64,000 bases of DNA. It comes from Nocardia stercoris (GTDB taxonomy: Bacteria > Actinomycetota > Actinomycetes > Mycobacteriales > Mycobacteriaceae). The stretch is from contig NZ_RFFH01000001.1 of assembly GCF_003696265.1 (NCBI RefSeq), positions 248,001 to 312,000 on the forward strand, written 5' to 3'. A program made the position numbers and the translations under genes. Position 1 is the first letter of the stretch; each line of letters opens with the position of its first letter. Of this stretch, positions 42,395 through 57,601 are shown one piece after another. The notes below the pieces were generated by a model. The model was given only the letters and a program-made list of their open reading frames with translations. It searched no databases and was not told the origin of the DNA.

Positions 42395-45004
42395 ATGATC
42401 GAGGACGTGACTCAGCAGACCAGTCCCGGTGAACCGCCGGTCGTGCCCAGTTCGTCGGCCATGCGCCGGGCGCTGCGCCGGGCGCGGGACGGCGCGACGC
42501 TGAACCTCGACGAGGCCGTCGTGCTGCTGCACGCTCGCGACGCCGACCTCGCCGACCTGTGCGCGTCCGCCGCGCGGGTGCGCGACGCCGGGCTGCGCGC
42601 GGCGTATCCGCACCTGGCCGCCGACGCGGAACTCCCGATCACCTACTCCCGCAAGGTTTTCATCCCGCTCACCCGCCTGTGTCGCGACACCTGCCACTAC
42701 TGCACCTTCGTGACGGTGCCGGGCAAGCTGCGCGCCGCCGGACAGGGCATGTTCCTGGAACCGGACGAGGTACTCGACATAGCCCGCCGCGGCGCCGAAT
42801 TGGGTTGCAAGGAAGCGCTTTTCACTCTCGGTGACCGGCCCGAGGCCCGCTGGCCGGAGGCCCGGCAGTGGCTCGACGAGCGCGGCTACGACTCCACCCT
42901 GGACTATGTGCGGGCCATGTCGATCCGGGTGCTCGAGGAGACCGGCCTACTGCCGCACCTGAATCCGGGCGTGATGAGCTGGGCCGAACTGTCCCGGCTC
43001 AAGCCCGTCGCGCCCTCGATGGGCATGATGCTGGAGACCACCTCCACCCGGCTGTTCACCGAGAAGGGGCAGGCGCACTACGGCAGCCCCGACAAGGATC
43101 CGGCGGTCCGGCTGCGCGCGCTGACCGACGCCGGCCGGCTGTCGATCCCGTTCACCACCGGTGTGCTGGTCGGGATCGGGGAGACGCTGGTCGAGCGGGC
43201 CGAATCGATCCTCGCGATTCGCAAGCTGCACAAGGAATTCGGGCACGTGCAGGAGGTGATCGTGCAGAACTTCCTGGCCAAGACCGACACCGCCATGCGC
43301 GACACCCCCGACGCCGACCTGCAGGAGTTCCGGGCCGCCATCGCGGTGGCCCGGCTGCTGCTCGGCCCCAAGATGCGGATCCAGGCGCCGCCGAACCTGG
43401 TCGCCATCGACGAGTGCCGGGCCCTGATCGACGCCGGCATCGACGACTGGGGCGGCGTCTCGCCGCTCACCCCCGACCACGTGAATCCCGAACGGCCCTG
43501 GCCGAATCTGGAACTGCTCGCCCAGGTCACCGCCGACGCCGGCTACACGCTCACCGAGCGGCTCACCGCGCACCCCAAGTACGTGCTGGCGGGCCAGCCG
43601 TGGATCGACCCGCGGGTCGTGGGACATGTTGCGGCACTGTCGGATCCGGTGACGGGGCTCGCACTCGAGCTGAACCCGGCCGGGCGGCCGTGGCAGGAAC
43701 CCGACCCGAGTTGGAGTTCGACCGGCCGCGTCGACCTGGAGACCGCGATCGACACCGAGGGCCGCCGGACCGACGCCCGCAGCGATGCCGCACTGGGCTC
43801 GGATGTGGTGGGCGCCTTCGGTGACTGGGAGTCGGTGCGCGAGCAGGTGCTGTCGCTGTCCGCGCCGGTCCGCCTGGACACCGACGTCACCGCCGCGCTG
43901 CGCGCCGCCGAACGCGATCCGGCCGCCCTGAGCGACGCCGACTATCTGGCCCTGGCCACCGCCGACGGCCCGGAACTCGAGGCCGTCACCCGGCTCGCCG
44001 ACCAGTTGCGCCGCGATACCGTCGGTGACGACGTCACGTACGTGGTGAACCGGAACATCAACTTCACCAACATCTGCTACACCGGCTGCCGGTTCTGCGC
44101 GTTCGCGCAGCGCAAGGGCGACGCCGACGCCTTCACGCTCTCCGCCGAGGAGGTCGCCGACCGCGCCTTCGAGGCACACCTCGACGGCGCCACCGAGGTC
44201 TGCATGCAGGGCGGGATCGACCCCGACCTGCCGGTCACCGGCTACGCCGATCTGGTGCGCGCGGTCAAGCGCCGGGTGCCGGACATGCACGTACACGCCT
44301 TCAGTCCGATGGAGATCGTGAACGGCGCCTCGCGCGGTGGCCAGAGCATCCACGACTGGTTGCAGGCGCTGCGTGAGGCCGGTCTGGACACCATCCCCGG
44401 CACCGCCGCGGAGATCCTCGACGACGAGGTGCGCTGGGTGCTGACCAAGGGCAAGCTGCCCACCTCGCAGTGGGTCGAGGTGATCACCACCGCGCACCGG
44501 CTCGGCATCCGGTCCAGCTCGACCATGATGTACGGGCATGTCGACAACCCGCAGCACTGGGTCGGGCACCTGCGGGTGTTGCGCGGCATCCAGGACGAGA
44601 CAGGCGGTTTCACCGAATTCGTGTTGCTGCCGTTCGTGCACACGAGCGCGCCGCTGTACCTGGCCGGCGCGTCGCGCCCGGGCCCGACGATCCGCGACAA
44701 CCGCGCGGCGCACGCGCTGGCGCGGATCATGTTGCACGGCCGGATCGCCAACATCCAGACCAGCTGGGTCAAGCTCGGGGTCGCCGGTACCCAGCAGATG
44801 CTGAACGGCGGCGCCAACGACCTCGGCGGCACGCTCATGGAGGAGACCATCTCGCGCATGGCCGGTTCCGAGCACGGTTCCGCGAAGACCGTGGCGGAGC
44901 TGGAGGAGATCGCGGCGGGCATCGGCCGGCCCGCCCGCCGGCGCACGACGCTGTACGGAGTGCCGGAGCGGCATCGGGTTCGGCTGCCGCTGTTCACCGG
45001 TTAG
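42395..45004 (+). CDS. fbiC: FbiC: 7,8-didemethyl-8-hydroxy-5-deazariboflavin (Fo) synthase
   Basis: 869 residues from ATG 42395 (GTG 42407 also possible). It is a fusion of two radical SAM enzymes. The CofG-like half has [10 protein letters not shown] near residue 95 and the CofH-like half has [10 protein letters not shown] near residue 565; both are CxxxCxxC cluster-binding motifs. Other blocks: [27 protein letters not shown] and [13 protein letters not shown]. Together the halves build Fo, the chromophore of F420, from tyrosine and a flavin precursor. Corresponds to Rv1173. F420 users are expected, and a PPOX-class F420-dependent protein gene is at 59.2 kb. Confidence 0.97.
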   Translation: MIEDVTQQTSPGEPPVVPSSSAMRRALRRARDGATLNLDEAVVLLHARDADLADLCASAARVRDAGLRAAYPHLAADAELPITYSRKVFIPLTRLCRDTCHYCTFVTVPGKLRAAGQGMFLEPDEVLDIARRGAELGCKEALFTLGDRPEARWPEARQWLDERGYDSTLDYVRAMSIRVLEETGLLPHLNPGVMSWAELSRLKPVAPSMGMMLETTSTRLFTEKGQAHYGSPDKDPAVRLRALTDAGRLSIPFTTGVLVGIGETLVERAESILAIRKLHKEFGHVQEVIVQNFLAKTDTAMRDTPDADLQEFRAAIAVARLLLGPKMRIQAPPNLVAIDECRALIDAGIDDWGGVSPLTPDHVNPERPWPNLELLAQVTADAGYTLTERLTAHPKYVLAGQPWIDPRVVGHVAALSDPVTGLALELNPAGRPWQEPDPSWSSTGRVDLETAIDTEGRRTDARSDAALGSDVVGAFGDWESVREQVLSLSAPVRLDTDVTAALRAAERDPAALSDADYLALATADGPELEAVTRLADQLRRDTVGDDVTYVVNRNINFTNICYTGCRFCAFAQRKGDADAFTLSAEEVADRAFEAHLDGATEVCMQGGIDPDLPVTGYADLVRAVKRRVPDMHVHAFSPMEIVNGASRGGQSIHDWLQALREAGLDTIPGTAAEILDDEVRWVLTKGKLPTSQWVEVITTAHRLGIRSSSTMMYGHVDNPQHWVGHLRVLRGIQDETGGFTEFVLLPFVHTSAPLYLAGASRPGPTIRDNRAAHALARIMLHGRIANIQTSWVKLGVAGTQQMLNGGANDLGGTLMEETISRMAGSEHGSAKTVAELEEIAAGIGRPARRRTTLYGVPERHRVRLPLFTG

Positions 45005-45010
45005 GGCGCG

Positions 45011-45045
45011 GGCGCTCGATCGGCGGGCGACCCCGGTCGAGCGCC
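45011..45045. terminator. Stem-loop after fbiC
   Basis: Perfect 9-bp arms GGCGCTCGA (45011-45019) and TCGAGCGCC (45037-45045) begin seven bases after the fbiC stop. No T-tract follows. The remainder of the gap to fdxC contains only promoter-like sequence. Confidence 0.65.
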
Positions 45046-45205
45046 GCGGCGGTGGTCGTGGACCCCGTCGGGGCGGGTCTGCGGGCAGCACGCCGCGTGG
45101 GTCGCGAGCGAGCCAAGTAATGTAGTGCCCGAGGCACCGGCACATGAGTGAAATGCTCGTGTTCAGGTGTCTCTCAGGGCAGAGACCAAACTAGGAGATC
45201 CGGCA

Positions 45206-45529
45206 GTGCCGTACATCATCGCCGAACCGTGCGTAGACGTGAAGGACAAGGCGTGCATCGAGGAATGCCCCGTGGACTGCATCTACGAGGGTGGCCGCAT
45301 GCTGTACATCCAGCCCGACGAGTGCGTGGACTGCGGCGCGTGTGAGCCGGTGTGCCCGGTGGAGGCGATCTTCTACGAGGACGACACCCCGGACCAGTGG
45401 AGCGGCTACATCAACGCCAACGTCGACTTCTTCGACGACCTGGGTTCCCCCGGCGGCGCCACCAAGGTCGGCAAGGTCGACTTCGACCCGGCCTTCATCG
45501 CGGCGCTGCCGCCGATGGCCGGTGAATAA
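45206..45529 (+). CDS. fdxC: 7Fe ferredoxin (FdxC type)
   Basis: 107 residues from GTG 45206, after TAGGAG. Two cluster motifs are clear: DKACIEECPVDCIYEG and CVDCGACEPVCPVEAI, giving a [3Fe-4S][4Fe-4S] ferredoxin with the C-terminal extension WSGYINANVDFFDDLG of the mycobacterial FdxA/FdxC group. It is a soluble low-potential electron carrier. Position before dapC matches Rv1177. It may supply electrons to oxygenases or P450s. The 81-base gap to dapC contains a diverged copy of the interspersed repeat. Confidence 0.95.
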   Translation: MPYIIAEPCVDVKDKACIEECPVDCIYEGGRMLYIQPDECVDCGACEPVCPVEAIFYEDDTPDQWSGYINANVDFFDDLGSPGGATKVGKVDFDPAFIAALPPMAGE

Positions 45530-45548
45530 CGTCCGCGCGAGCGGGTCA

Positions 45549-45586
45549 GGCGCGAAGGCGGCAGCGCAGCGTAACCACGTAGCGCC
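45549..45586 (+). repeat. Diverged relative of the interspersed palindromic repeat
   Basis: Bases 45557-45582 match the repeat core (as read on the plus strand at 26202-26227) at 22 of 26 positions. Short arms GGCGC and GCGCC (45549-45553, 45582-45586) flank it. It lies between fdxC and dapC. Confidence 0.4.
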
Positions 45587-45610
45587 CCCGGTCGTGCGAG
45601 GAGGACACAG

Positions 45611-46717
45611 TTGAGATCGACCCGGATTCCGGTCAGCTCCCGGCTGCCCGATTTTCCATGGGACACCATCGCCGCCGACAAGGCGCTCGCGACGGCGTAT
45701 CCCGGTGGCATCGTGGACCTTTCGGTCGGCACTCCCGTCGACCCGGTCGACCCGCTGATCCAGCGGGCGCTGGCGTCGGTCGCCGAGGTTCCCGGATATC
45801 CGGCGACGCACGGCACGCCCGCGCTGCGGGCCGCCGTGGTCGAGGCGCTGGCGCGGCGGTTCGGCATCACCGGGGTGGACCCGGAGGCCGTGCTGCCCGC
45901 GATCGGCACCAAGGAACTCATCGCGGGGTTGCCGCGGCAGCTGGGCCTGGGGGAGCAGGACCTGGTGGTGATCCCCGAGGTCGCCTACCCGACCTACGAG
46001 GTCGCGGCCCTGCTGTCGGGTTCGCGGTTCCTGCGGGCCGACGGGGTGACCCGGCTCGGCCCGGAGTCGCCTGCGCTGATCTTCGTCAACTCGCCGTCCA
46101 ACCCCACCGGCAAGGTGCTGGGTGTGGAGCACCTGCGCAAGGTGGTCGAGTTCGCCCGCGAGCGCGGCGCGATCGTGGCCTCCGACGAGTGCTACCTGGG
46201 TCTGGCCTGGGACGCACCCGCGGTGTCGATCCTGGACCCGCGGGTCTGCGACGGTGACCACACCGGTCTGCTGGCGATCCATTCGCTGTCGAAGACCTCG
46301 AACCTCGCGAGCTACCGGGCCGGTTTCGTCACCGGTGACCCGGCGCTGGTGCGGGAACTGCTGGAGGTGCGCAAGCACTCCGGCCTGATCATGCCGTTCC
46401 CGGTGCAGGCGGCCATGACCGCCGCGCTCGCCGACGACGAGCACGAGCGGGTGCAGCGCGAACGCTATCGCGCCCGCCGCGACCTGTTGCGGAAAGCGGT
46501 GCAGCAGGCCGGTTTCCGGGTCGACGACTCCGAAGCCGGGCTGTACCTGTGGGTCACTCGCGGCGAGTCGAGTCGCAGCACGCTGCGGTGGCTGGCCGAG
46601 CGCGGGATCCTCGCGGCGCCGGGTGACTTCTACGGGCCGCGCGGCGCCGAGCACGTGCGGATGGCGCTGACCGCGACCGACGAGCGGATCGCCGCCGCGG
46701 CGGAACGCCTGGTCTGA
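45611..46717 (+). CDS. dapC: DapC: N-succinyldiaminopimelate aminotransferase
   Basis: 368 residues from a TTG with GAGGAGGA at proper distance. A fold-type I aminotransferase: GGIVDLSVGTPVDPV, the substrate-site YPATHGTPALR, NSPSNPTGKVLG and the PLP lysine in IHSLSKTSNLASYR. DapC transaminates N-succinyl-L-2-amino-6-oxopimelate in the succinylase branch of lysine/meso-DAP synthesis; DapD and DapE of the same branch are encoded at 59.6-61.8 kb. Corresponds to Rv1178. Follows fdxC on the same strand. A CCGCT-C-AGCGG hairpin follows the stop. Confidence 0.95.
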   Translation: MRSTRIPVSSRLPDFPWDTIAADKALATAYPGGIVDLSVGTPVDPVDPLIQRALASVAEVPGYPATHGTPALRAAVVEALARRFGITGVDPEAVLPAIGTKELIAGLPRQLGLGEQDLVVIPEVAYPTYEVAALLSGSRFLRADGVTRLGPESPALIFVNSPSNPTGKVLGVEHLRKVVEFARERGAIVASDECYLGLAWDAPAVSILDPRVCDGDHTGLLAIHSLSKTSNLASYRAGFVTGDPALVRELLEVRKHSGLIMPFPVQAAMTAALADDEHERVQRERYRARRDLLRKAVQQAGFRVDDSEAGLYLWVTRGESSRSTLRWLAERGILAAPGDFYGPRGAEHVRMALTATDERIAAAAERLV

Positions 46718-48902
<2,185 letters not shown>

Positions 48903-48917
48903 TCGGTCGTCCCGTCC

Positions 48918-48964
48918 CCGCGGCGCACGGACTCCCACGACGGTGGTGAGTAGGTGCGCCGCGG
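48918..48964. terminator. Stem-loop after cholesterol oxidase 1
   Basis: Perfect 11-bp arms CCGCGGCGCAC (48918-48928) and GTGCGCCGCGG (48954-48964), with CCAC/GTGG pairing in the loop, begin 15 bases after the stop. No T-tract. Confidence 0.7.
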
Positions 48965-49281
48965 GTGTGTCCGGGGCGGTTCCCAGTGAATGTGATGAAT
49001 GTACCGAGTGGTAGCTGCAGTTTCCGTGGCAGGCGTACTGATTGGTAGCCACTATCGGCGCAGCGTGGGAAATTGATAGCCGAATTGTTCGTATATCGCG
49101 CGGCTCCGGATCGATTCGAAGTTACCTGGACGTACTATTACCGACCGGAATCAATGTAATTTTCGCATTACTGCGCCGGGGGCTGCGAATTCTGAATATG
49201 TGCCGAACGGAATTGATGCTGTCGCATGTGAATTCGGCCCGGGTGGCCCCGATCGGGTGGCCTGCGCGGGAACGCAGACAA

Positions 49282-49307
49282 CCGCCGATCGTCTGACCGG
49301 CGGTTTT
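49282..49307 (+). terminator. Terminator-like hairpin upstream of oxidase 2
   Basis: The counterpart of 47111-47136: CCGCCGATC/GACCGGCGG with one mismatch, loop GTCT and TTTT after it. The adjacent gap 48903-49281 shows no gene. Confidence 0.7.
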
Positions 49308-49380
49308 CCGTTCCGGACCCCGTTTTTCGGCCCGAAACATCAATATTTCCAATGCGTCCTCGTCGACGCCGCCAGCGAAC

Positions 49381-49394
49381 TATAACAAGTTCTT
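49381..49394. promoter_or_regulatory. KstR-like operator before cholesterol oxidase 2
   Basis: Identical to the site at 47210-47223, TATAACAAGTTCTT, 25 bases before the start codon. Conservation within a leader that otherwise has several changes supports function. Confidence 0.65.
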
Positions 49395-49401
49395 ATCTTG
49401 A

Positions 49402-51072
<1,671 letters not shown>

Positions 51073-51084
51073 GCCGTCGTGGCC

Positions 51085-51122
51085 GGACCGCAGCGCACGT
51101 ACGCGTGCGCTGCGGTCCTTTT
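51085..51122 (+). terminator. Intrinsic terminator of cholesterol oxidase 2
   Basis: A perfect 15-bp stem GGACCGCAGCGCACG (51085-51099) and its complement (51104-51118), a 4-base loop TACG, then TTTT. Confidence 0.92.
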
Positions 51123-51182
51123 CGATCCCACCGAATGTGTGTCTTGTCAGGGGGCGATACGCCTCCTACAGTCTTTGCACCC

Positions 51183-51210
51183 AATACTCGGACTATCGGA
51201 TACGAGTATT
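51183..51210. promoter_or_regulatory. Palindromic operator candidate upstream of the epoxide-hydrolase-like gene
   Basis: Perfect 8-bp arms AATACTCG (51183-51190) and CGAGTATT (51203-51210) with a 12-base spacer containing TATC-G-GATA. It ends 15 bases before the start codon. Likely bound by a TetR-type repressor encoded elsewhere. Confidence 0.6.
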
Positions 51211-51225
51211 CGAACTGGAGGCTGG

Positions 51226-51609
51226 ATGGCTGTGCAGGAACCGATGAGCCCCGAAGAACTGGTCACCGAATTCTGTGCTCGGTGGCGCGACGCCGCGCCC
51301 GAGCAGCTGGCCGAATACTTCACCGAAGACGCTGTGTACCACAACATTCCGATGGAACCCGTGGCCGGTAAGGCCGCGATCACCGAGTTCCTGCGAGGAT
51401 TCATCGGCGCCTTCGGCGGAATCGAGTTCGATATCCACCACCAGTACGTCAGCGGGAACGTCGTGTTCAACGAGCGCACCGACCGGTTCACCCTGAACGG
51501 TAAGCGCATCGAGCTCCCCGTGGCCGGTGTCTTCGAGGTCGCCGACGGCCGCATCGCCGCCTGGCGCGACTACTTCGACATGACCGTCATCTCCAACTCG
51601 ATGCAGTAG
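51226..51609 (+). CDS. Limonene-1,2-epoxide hydrolase-like (SnoaL/NTF2 fold) protein
   Basis: 127 residues from ATG 51226 after GGAGG. The NTF2/SnoaL fold is indicated by ELVTEFCARWRDAAPEQLA, YFTEDAVYHNIPMEPVAGK and VFEVADGRIAAWRDYFDM. The YHNIPMEPVAG element and the WRDYFD ending with its Asp/Arg set match limonene-epoxide-hydrolase relatives (Rv2740-like), which in M. tuberculosis hydrolyse cholesterol-derived and lipid epoxides. Its place directly after the cholesterol oxidases is consistent with sterol metabolism. Its own palindrome suggests separate control. Confidence 0.85.
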   Translation: MAVQEPMSPEELVTEFCARWRDAAPEQLAEYFTEDAVYHNIPMEPVAGKAAITEFLRGFIGAFGGIEFDIHHQYVSGNVVFNERTDRFTLNGKRIELPVAGVFEVADGRIAAWRDYFDMTVISNSMQ

Positions 51610-51639
51610 CGCTGTCGAGGAACGAAGGGATCGCATCTC

Positions 51640-53118
51640 GTGCTCGCACCGCTGCGCCGCACCGCTGTCACCGCCGGGCTCGGCGCCACGTTGCTGCTCA
51701 CCGTCTCCACCGGCTCCTCGGCGGCCCTCGGGGCCACCCCGCCGGCCAACCCGTACCTCGGCCCCATCGGCACCGCGACCATGCACGGTGACGCCGAAGC
51801 CTCCGACAGCACACCGAATCCCGGTCCCGGCACCGGTGCGGTGAACGCGGACTTCCATGCCGAAGGGGCCGCCTGCCCGACCATCCTGCAGGGTGCCGAC
51901 GGCTTCCCGCAGGCGCTGTGCACCCGGATCACCGACCGCGCGCCGGTCGTCCTGCTGCTCGACCCGAACACCGGCAACACCCTGGCGCAGCTCCCGCTCA
52001 CCAAGGGCAGCCTGCTCGGCGGCGTGTACGCCTACCTCGACAACGACGACCGGATGGTCACGGTCGACGGCAGCGGCAACCTGCTGCGGATCGGGCACCA
52101 GCAGGCCGCCGACGGCAGCTGGTCGCTGACCGTGGCCGCGTCCACCGATGTGTCGCAGGCGGTCACTGCCCACTGCGGTGGCGGCACCTGCGACGAGGTG
52201 GAATCGGTGTCGCCGGACTGGAACGGCCGGGTCTGGTTCGCCACCGACAACGCCGCCGCCGGTTTCGTCGACCCCGCGGACACCGTGCATTCGATCGTGC
52301 TGGGGTCCGGCGAGCAGGTGGCCAACAGCATCTCCACCGCGCCGCAGGGGATGGCCGTCGCCACCGACCACGCCCTCTACCTGCTGAACGTGGACGCGAA
52401 CGGCAATCCGCAGGTCGTGTGGCGGCAGGCCTACGACCGCGGCCCGGCCCGCAAACCGGGCCAGCTGAGCTGGGGTACCGGCGCGACCCCCACCTTCTTC
52501 GGACCGGCGAACGGCACCGAATACCTCGCCATCACCGACAACGCGGCGACCACCGAGAACCTGCTGGTGTACGACACGGCCACCGGCAACCAGGTCTGTT
52601 CGGTGCCCGCCGTCGACGGCACCGAGAACTCGCCGATCGGGTCCGGCAACAGCGTCTTCGTGGCCAGCACGTACGGCTATCCGTATCCAGCGATGCCCGC
52701 GAACGCCGGGCCCAGCCAGCCCGCGAGTGCGAGCATCACCGGCGGCATGACCCGCATCGACGTGACCGCGAGCGGCTGCAAGGTGGTGTGGACCAACACC
52801 GTGCCGTCCGCGGCGGTGCCGCGACTGTCGCTGGCCGACGGCAAGCTGTACACCGTCGCCCGGCACTCCGCCCTGCCCACCGGCAGCGCCGCCGCGCTCG
52901 GCGGCGCCACCGGTAGTTCGGGGCTGGGCAGTGTGGCCGGTGCCGCCGACAGCTACTCCTATGCCGTGGTCGACGCCGCCACCGGTCATCTCGACAGCGA
53001 GCAGGGCATCGGCGCCTCGCCCACCTCGGACACCCTGGAGATGGTGGGCACGATCGCGCCCGGCCGAATCCAGTACCAGGGCACCATGACCGGGCTCTAC
53101 CGGATCACGCCGAAGTAG
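51640..53118 (+). CDS. Secreted beta-propeller-like protein
   Basis: 492 residues from GTG 51640, with GAAGGGA upstream and 30 bases after the previous gene. Signal peptide: RRTAVTAGLGATLLLTVSTG, cleavage near ALGA. The mature protein has repeated strand units with Gly-Asp/Asn turns, such as LLLDPNTGNTLAQLPLT, YLDNDDRMVTVDGSGNLLRI, RVWFATDNAAAGFVD and LYLLNVDANGNPQVVW, suggesting a PQQ-like or NHL-type propeller of 6-7 blades. Cysteine pairs CGGGTC and a later GCKVVW may bond. No catalytic motif seen. Possibly co-transcribed with the epoxide-hydrolase-like gene. Confidence 0.75.
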   Translation: MLAPLRRTAVTAGLGATLLLTVSTGSSAALGATPPANPYLGPIGTATMHGDAEASDSTPNPGPGTGAVNADFHAEGAACPTILQGADGFPQALCTRITDRAPVVLLLDPNTGNTLAQLPLTKGSLLGGVYAYLDNDDRMVTVDGSGNLLRIGHQQAADGSWSLTVAASTDVSQAVTAHCGGGTCDEVESVSPDWNGRVWFATDNAAAGFVDPADTVHSIVLGSGEQVANSISTAPQGMAVATDHALYLLNVDANGNPQVVWRQAYDRGPARKPGQLSWGTGATPTFFGPANGTEYLAITDNAATTENLLVYDTATGNQVCSVPAVDGTENSPIGSGNSVFVASTYGYPYPAMPANAGPSQPASASITGGMTRIDVTASGCKVVWTNTVPSAAVPRLSLADGKLYTVARHSALPTGSAAALGGATGSSGLGSVAGAADSYSYAVVDAATGHLDSEQGIGASPTSDTLEMVGTIAPGRIQYQGTMTGLYRITPK

Positions 53119-53367
53119 GCTCCGCCGCGGCCGCCGCCGCCCGTGCGATCCGCCGGGCGACGGCGACCGCGGCTGTTCTCCGGGCCGCTGCGGGCGCCTG
53201 CGCGCGGGGTTACCGTGGGTAGTGCACTGCGGTTGCGCGGTGGTCACTCGCCCGCTCCGACACGGTGTTCGCGCTGGGGCGGAGTGTCGGGATCCCCGCG
53301 TACCGTAGGGCCGGTACGAAGCTCGAGGCATCAATCCGGCTGAACAGCCCGGTGAGGCGGTGTGGCG

Positions 53368-55001
<1,634 letters not shown>

Positions 55002-55005
<4 letters not shown>

Positions 55006-55970
55006 GTGTGCTGCGGCCGGTCATTTTGGCGGCGTCGGGGTCGTCGCGGCTGCAGCGCGCGGTGACCGGGTTCCCCGTGTCGGCGGCCGTCGTGCGCCGG
55101 TTCGTCGCGGGAGAGACGCGGGCCGAGCTGGAACCGGTGGTGCGGGAGCTGCTGGCGGACGGGCGGATGGTGAGCGTCGACTTCCTCGGCGAGAACACCA
55201 CCGACCATCGGATCGCCGAGGAGACGGTCGCCGAATATCTCGACCTGATCGATCTGCTCGCCGATGTGTGGCGGGCGGTCTCGGCGGCGCCGGCCGACGC
55301 GCGCTGGGTGCGGCCGGCCGAGGTCTCGGTGAAGCTGTCGGCGCTCGGCCAGGCACTGGGCCCGGACGGCCCCGGTATCGCCGTCGAGAACCTGCGCACC
55401 ATCTGCCGCCGGGCCGCCGAACGCGGTGTATGGGTGACCGTGGACGCCGAGGACCACACCACCACGACCGCCACACTGGGCACGGTTCACCTGCTGCGAT
55501 CCGAATTCCCTTGGCTCGCAGTGGCGATCCAGGCCTACCTGTACCGCTCGGCGGAGGACTGCGCGGCGGCCGCGGCGTCCGGCGCCCGGATCCGATTGTG
55601 CAAGGGCGCCTATCGCGAACCGGCCGCGGTGGCCCATCACCGTACCGCCGATGTCGATGCCGCCTACCGCGATTGCTTGGCCACGCTGATGCGCGGATCC
55701 GGCTATCCGATGGTGGCCACCCATGATCCGGCCATGATCGAGCGGACCGCGCTGCTGGCGCGGGAATGCGATCGAGCCCGCGGCGACCTCGAATATCAGA
55801 TGCTGTTCGGGGTCCGCCCGGACGAGCAGCGCCGGTTGGTGGCGCAGGGGCGCGCGGTGCGGGTCTACGTTCCGTACGGTCGACAGTGGTACGGCTATCT
55901 GACGCGCCGCCTGGCCGAGCGCCCGGCGAACCTCATGTTCTTCGGGCGGGCGTTGCTGTCGCGTTCCTAG
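55002..55970 (+). CDS. Proline dehydrogenase (monofunctional)
   Basis: 322 residues from GTG 55002, overlapping the pruA stop by four bases. The PRODH TIM barrel is seen: VSVKLSALGQALGPDG, VTVDAEDHTTTTATL, VAIQAYLYRSAEDC, RLCKGAYREPAAVAH and VYVPYGRQWYGYLTRRLAE, with the FAD and proline-site Arg/Lys residues. It transfers electrons from proline to the respiratory chain, giving P5C for the preceding gene's product. Corresponds to Rv1188. The pair forms a two-gene proline catabolic operon. Confidence 0.95.
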
Positions 55971-56037
55971 CCGCGTCGCTGACCGGCCGGTGTGCGATGA
56001 TGGCCACCGCTTTCGACGACCAGGAGGAAATCCGGAC

Positions 56038-56670
56038 ATGGCGAACCTGGCCAAACTGCTGCCGCTGGTGCGGGATCGGGGCGCCGAGGATCGCAATCAG
56101 TCCGAGGTGCTCGAGGCGGCCCTGCTGGCCTTCCTGGATTTCGGGATCAAGCGCACGAGTATGGCCGAGGTCGCCCGGCGTGGCCGGCTGTCGCTGGCCA
56201 CGCTGTATCGCCGGTTCGCCAGCAAATCGGATCTGATCCAGTCGGTGGGCCTGCTGCAGGTCCGTCGGTTCCTGGAGGAAGTCGACGCGGCGGTGCGGCC
56301 GTTCAGCGACAGTGACGCCGCGCCCGAGGATCAGATCGTCGAACTGTTCGTGGCGTTCCTGGCCGGCCTGCGCGGGGATCCGCTGCTGGACCGGCTGCTC
56401 GAGACCGAGCCGGAGACGGTGCTGCCGTACCTGACCGTGCGGGGTGCGCCGGTGATCGAGCTGGGCCGCGACTATCTGGCCGAGTTCATCGCCCGGCTGC
56501 AGCGGGAGGGGAAGCTGCCCGCCTACGATCCGCTGCCGGTGGCCGAGATGGTGGCGCGCACGGCCCTGTCCTTCGCGCTGACCAAGCAGACGGTGATCCC
56601 GCTGGACGACGACACCGCGGTGCGCGAATTCGCCCGCGCCCATGTGGTTCCCGGGTTCCGCGTGCCCTGA
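56038..56670 (+). CDS. TetR/AcrR family transcriptional regulator
   Basis: 210 residues from ATG 56038, preceded by CAGGAGGAAA. HTH: EAALLAFLDFGIKRTSMAEV and RGRLSLATLYRRFASKSDLI, typical TetR. A helical ligand domain follows with GLRGDPLLDRLLETEPETVL. It is convergent with the MpaB-type gene and may bind the palindrome before that gene (57602-57628) or its own promoter. An interspersed repeat lies at its 3' end. Confidence 0.9.
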   Translation: MANLAKLLPLVRDRGAEDRNQSEVLEAALLAFLDFGIKRTSMAEVARRGRLSLATLYRRFASKSDLIQSVGLLQVRRFLEEVDAAVRPFSDSDAAPEDQIVELFVAFLAGLRGDPLLDRLLETEPETVLPYLTVRGAPVIELGRDYLAEFIARLQREGKLPAYDPLPVAEMVARTALSFALTKQTVIPLDDDTAVREFARAHVVPGFRVP

Positions 56671-56694
56671 GGGCCTCAGGCTGTGACACCGCGC

Positions 56695-56753
56695 CTGAGC
56701 GCTGGGGCTGCGTGGTCACGCTCCGCTACCGCCTCCGCCCCTGACGCGCTCAG
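56695..56753 (+). repeat. Interspersed palindromic repeat, copy 2
   Basis: The 30-base core at 56708-56737 is identical to the minus strand of 26199-26228. Flanking arms CTGAGCGC (56695-56702) and GCGCTCAG (56746-56753) are perfect 8-bp inverted repeats but differ from the arms of copy 1, so pairing rather than sequence is conserved. It lies between convergent genes and includes the stop codon of the MpaB-type gene. Confidence 0.7.
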
Positions 56754-57583
56754 ACCAGTGGTCGGCCGAGGCGGCGGCGGATGCGCAGGTCGTACAGGTA
56801 GACCCGCAGGCTCAGCGAGCGGATGGACGCGGGGATGCGTTCCTCGACGGCGCCGATGGTGTGCAGGGCGCGGTTCAGCGTGCGTTCGTCGCGGTCGGTC
56901 CAGGTCATGCCCATCTGCGCGCGGACCTGGGGTGGGAGCAGGCCGGTGACGACGAAGCGGTGGATCGGGGCGAAGCGCCGGGTGACCCAGGAGAACATGG
57001 TCAGGTCGATCAGGTTGTCGAGGTATTCCTTGACCGGCGGGTCGATGCGGACGCGGGTGATGGCCTGATCCCAGTATTCGGCGAAGGCCGCGCGGTCGGC
57101 CGGCCACTGACTCTCGCGGACCTGCAGGGTGGTGCCGAAGCGGCTGCTGTGCCGGTAGAGGGCGTCGGCGAGCGCGGGTTCCGGGGTGCCGTGCATGCGC
57201 CGATAGAGATCGGCCGCACCCCAGTACAGGCAGGCGGCGACCCACAGTTGCAGGTCCGGGTCGAAGGCGTTGTAGCGCACCGGACTTCCTTCGCGGTCGT
57301 GCACGTGCCGGTGGGCCTTGCCGACCGCGGCGCGATAGGCGGCGCGTTCTTCGTCGGTGCCCAGGAGTGCGACGGCCACGTAGGTGAGGGTGGTGCGGGT
57401 CCGTTTCACCGGGTGCAGGGTGACCTTGCCGCTGTCGACGGTGCTCTCCAGGACGCCGTAGCCGACCGGGCGATGGCTCAGTTGCAGCACGACATTGGCC
57501 ATACCGGATACGAGCGCGCCGGACAGGTCGATGAACCGGGAGACGTCGACCTCTCGGGTGGCTGTGCCGGTGTGTAGTGCCAT
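56750..57583 (-). CDS. MpaB-type oxygenase family protein (DUF2236)
   Basis: 277 residues from ATG 57583; a start 12 codons earlier would overlap the operator-like palindrome. DUF2236/MpaB signatures: YVAVALLGTDEERAAYRAAV, VGKAHRHVHDREGSPVRYNA, FDPDLQLWVAACLYWGA and the second histidine region MHG. Members are haem-containing oxygenases related to rubber oxygenase Lcp and to MpaB, and several act on lipid or terpenoid chains. The substrate is unknown. It is divergent from an acyl-CoA synthetase gene and convergent with a TetR gene. Confidence 0.88.
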   Translation of the reverse strand: MALHTGTATREVDVSRFIDLSGALVSGMANVVLQLSHRPVGYGVLESTVDSGKVTLHPVKRTRTTLTYVAVALLGTDEERAAYRAAVGKAHRHVHDREGSPVRYNAFDPDLQLWVAACLYWGAADLYRRMHGTPEPALADALYRHSSRFGTTLQVRESQWPADRAAFAEYWDQAITRVRIDPPVKEYLDNLIDLTMFSWVTRRFAPIHRFVVTGLLPPQVRAQMGMTWTDRDERTLNRALHTIGAVEERIPASIRSLSLRVYLYDLRIRRRLGRPLV

Positions 57584-57601
57584 GAGCGAACCTCTCACCG
57601 T

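Noticed and set aside
42947..45145. Long minus-strand frame opposite fbiC
   Set aside because: Shadow of fbiC, which has two intact radical SAM motifs.
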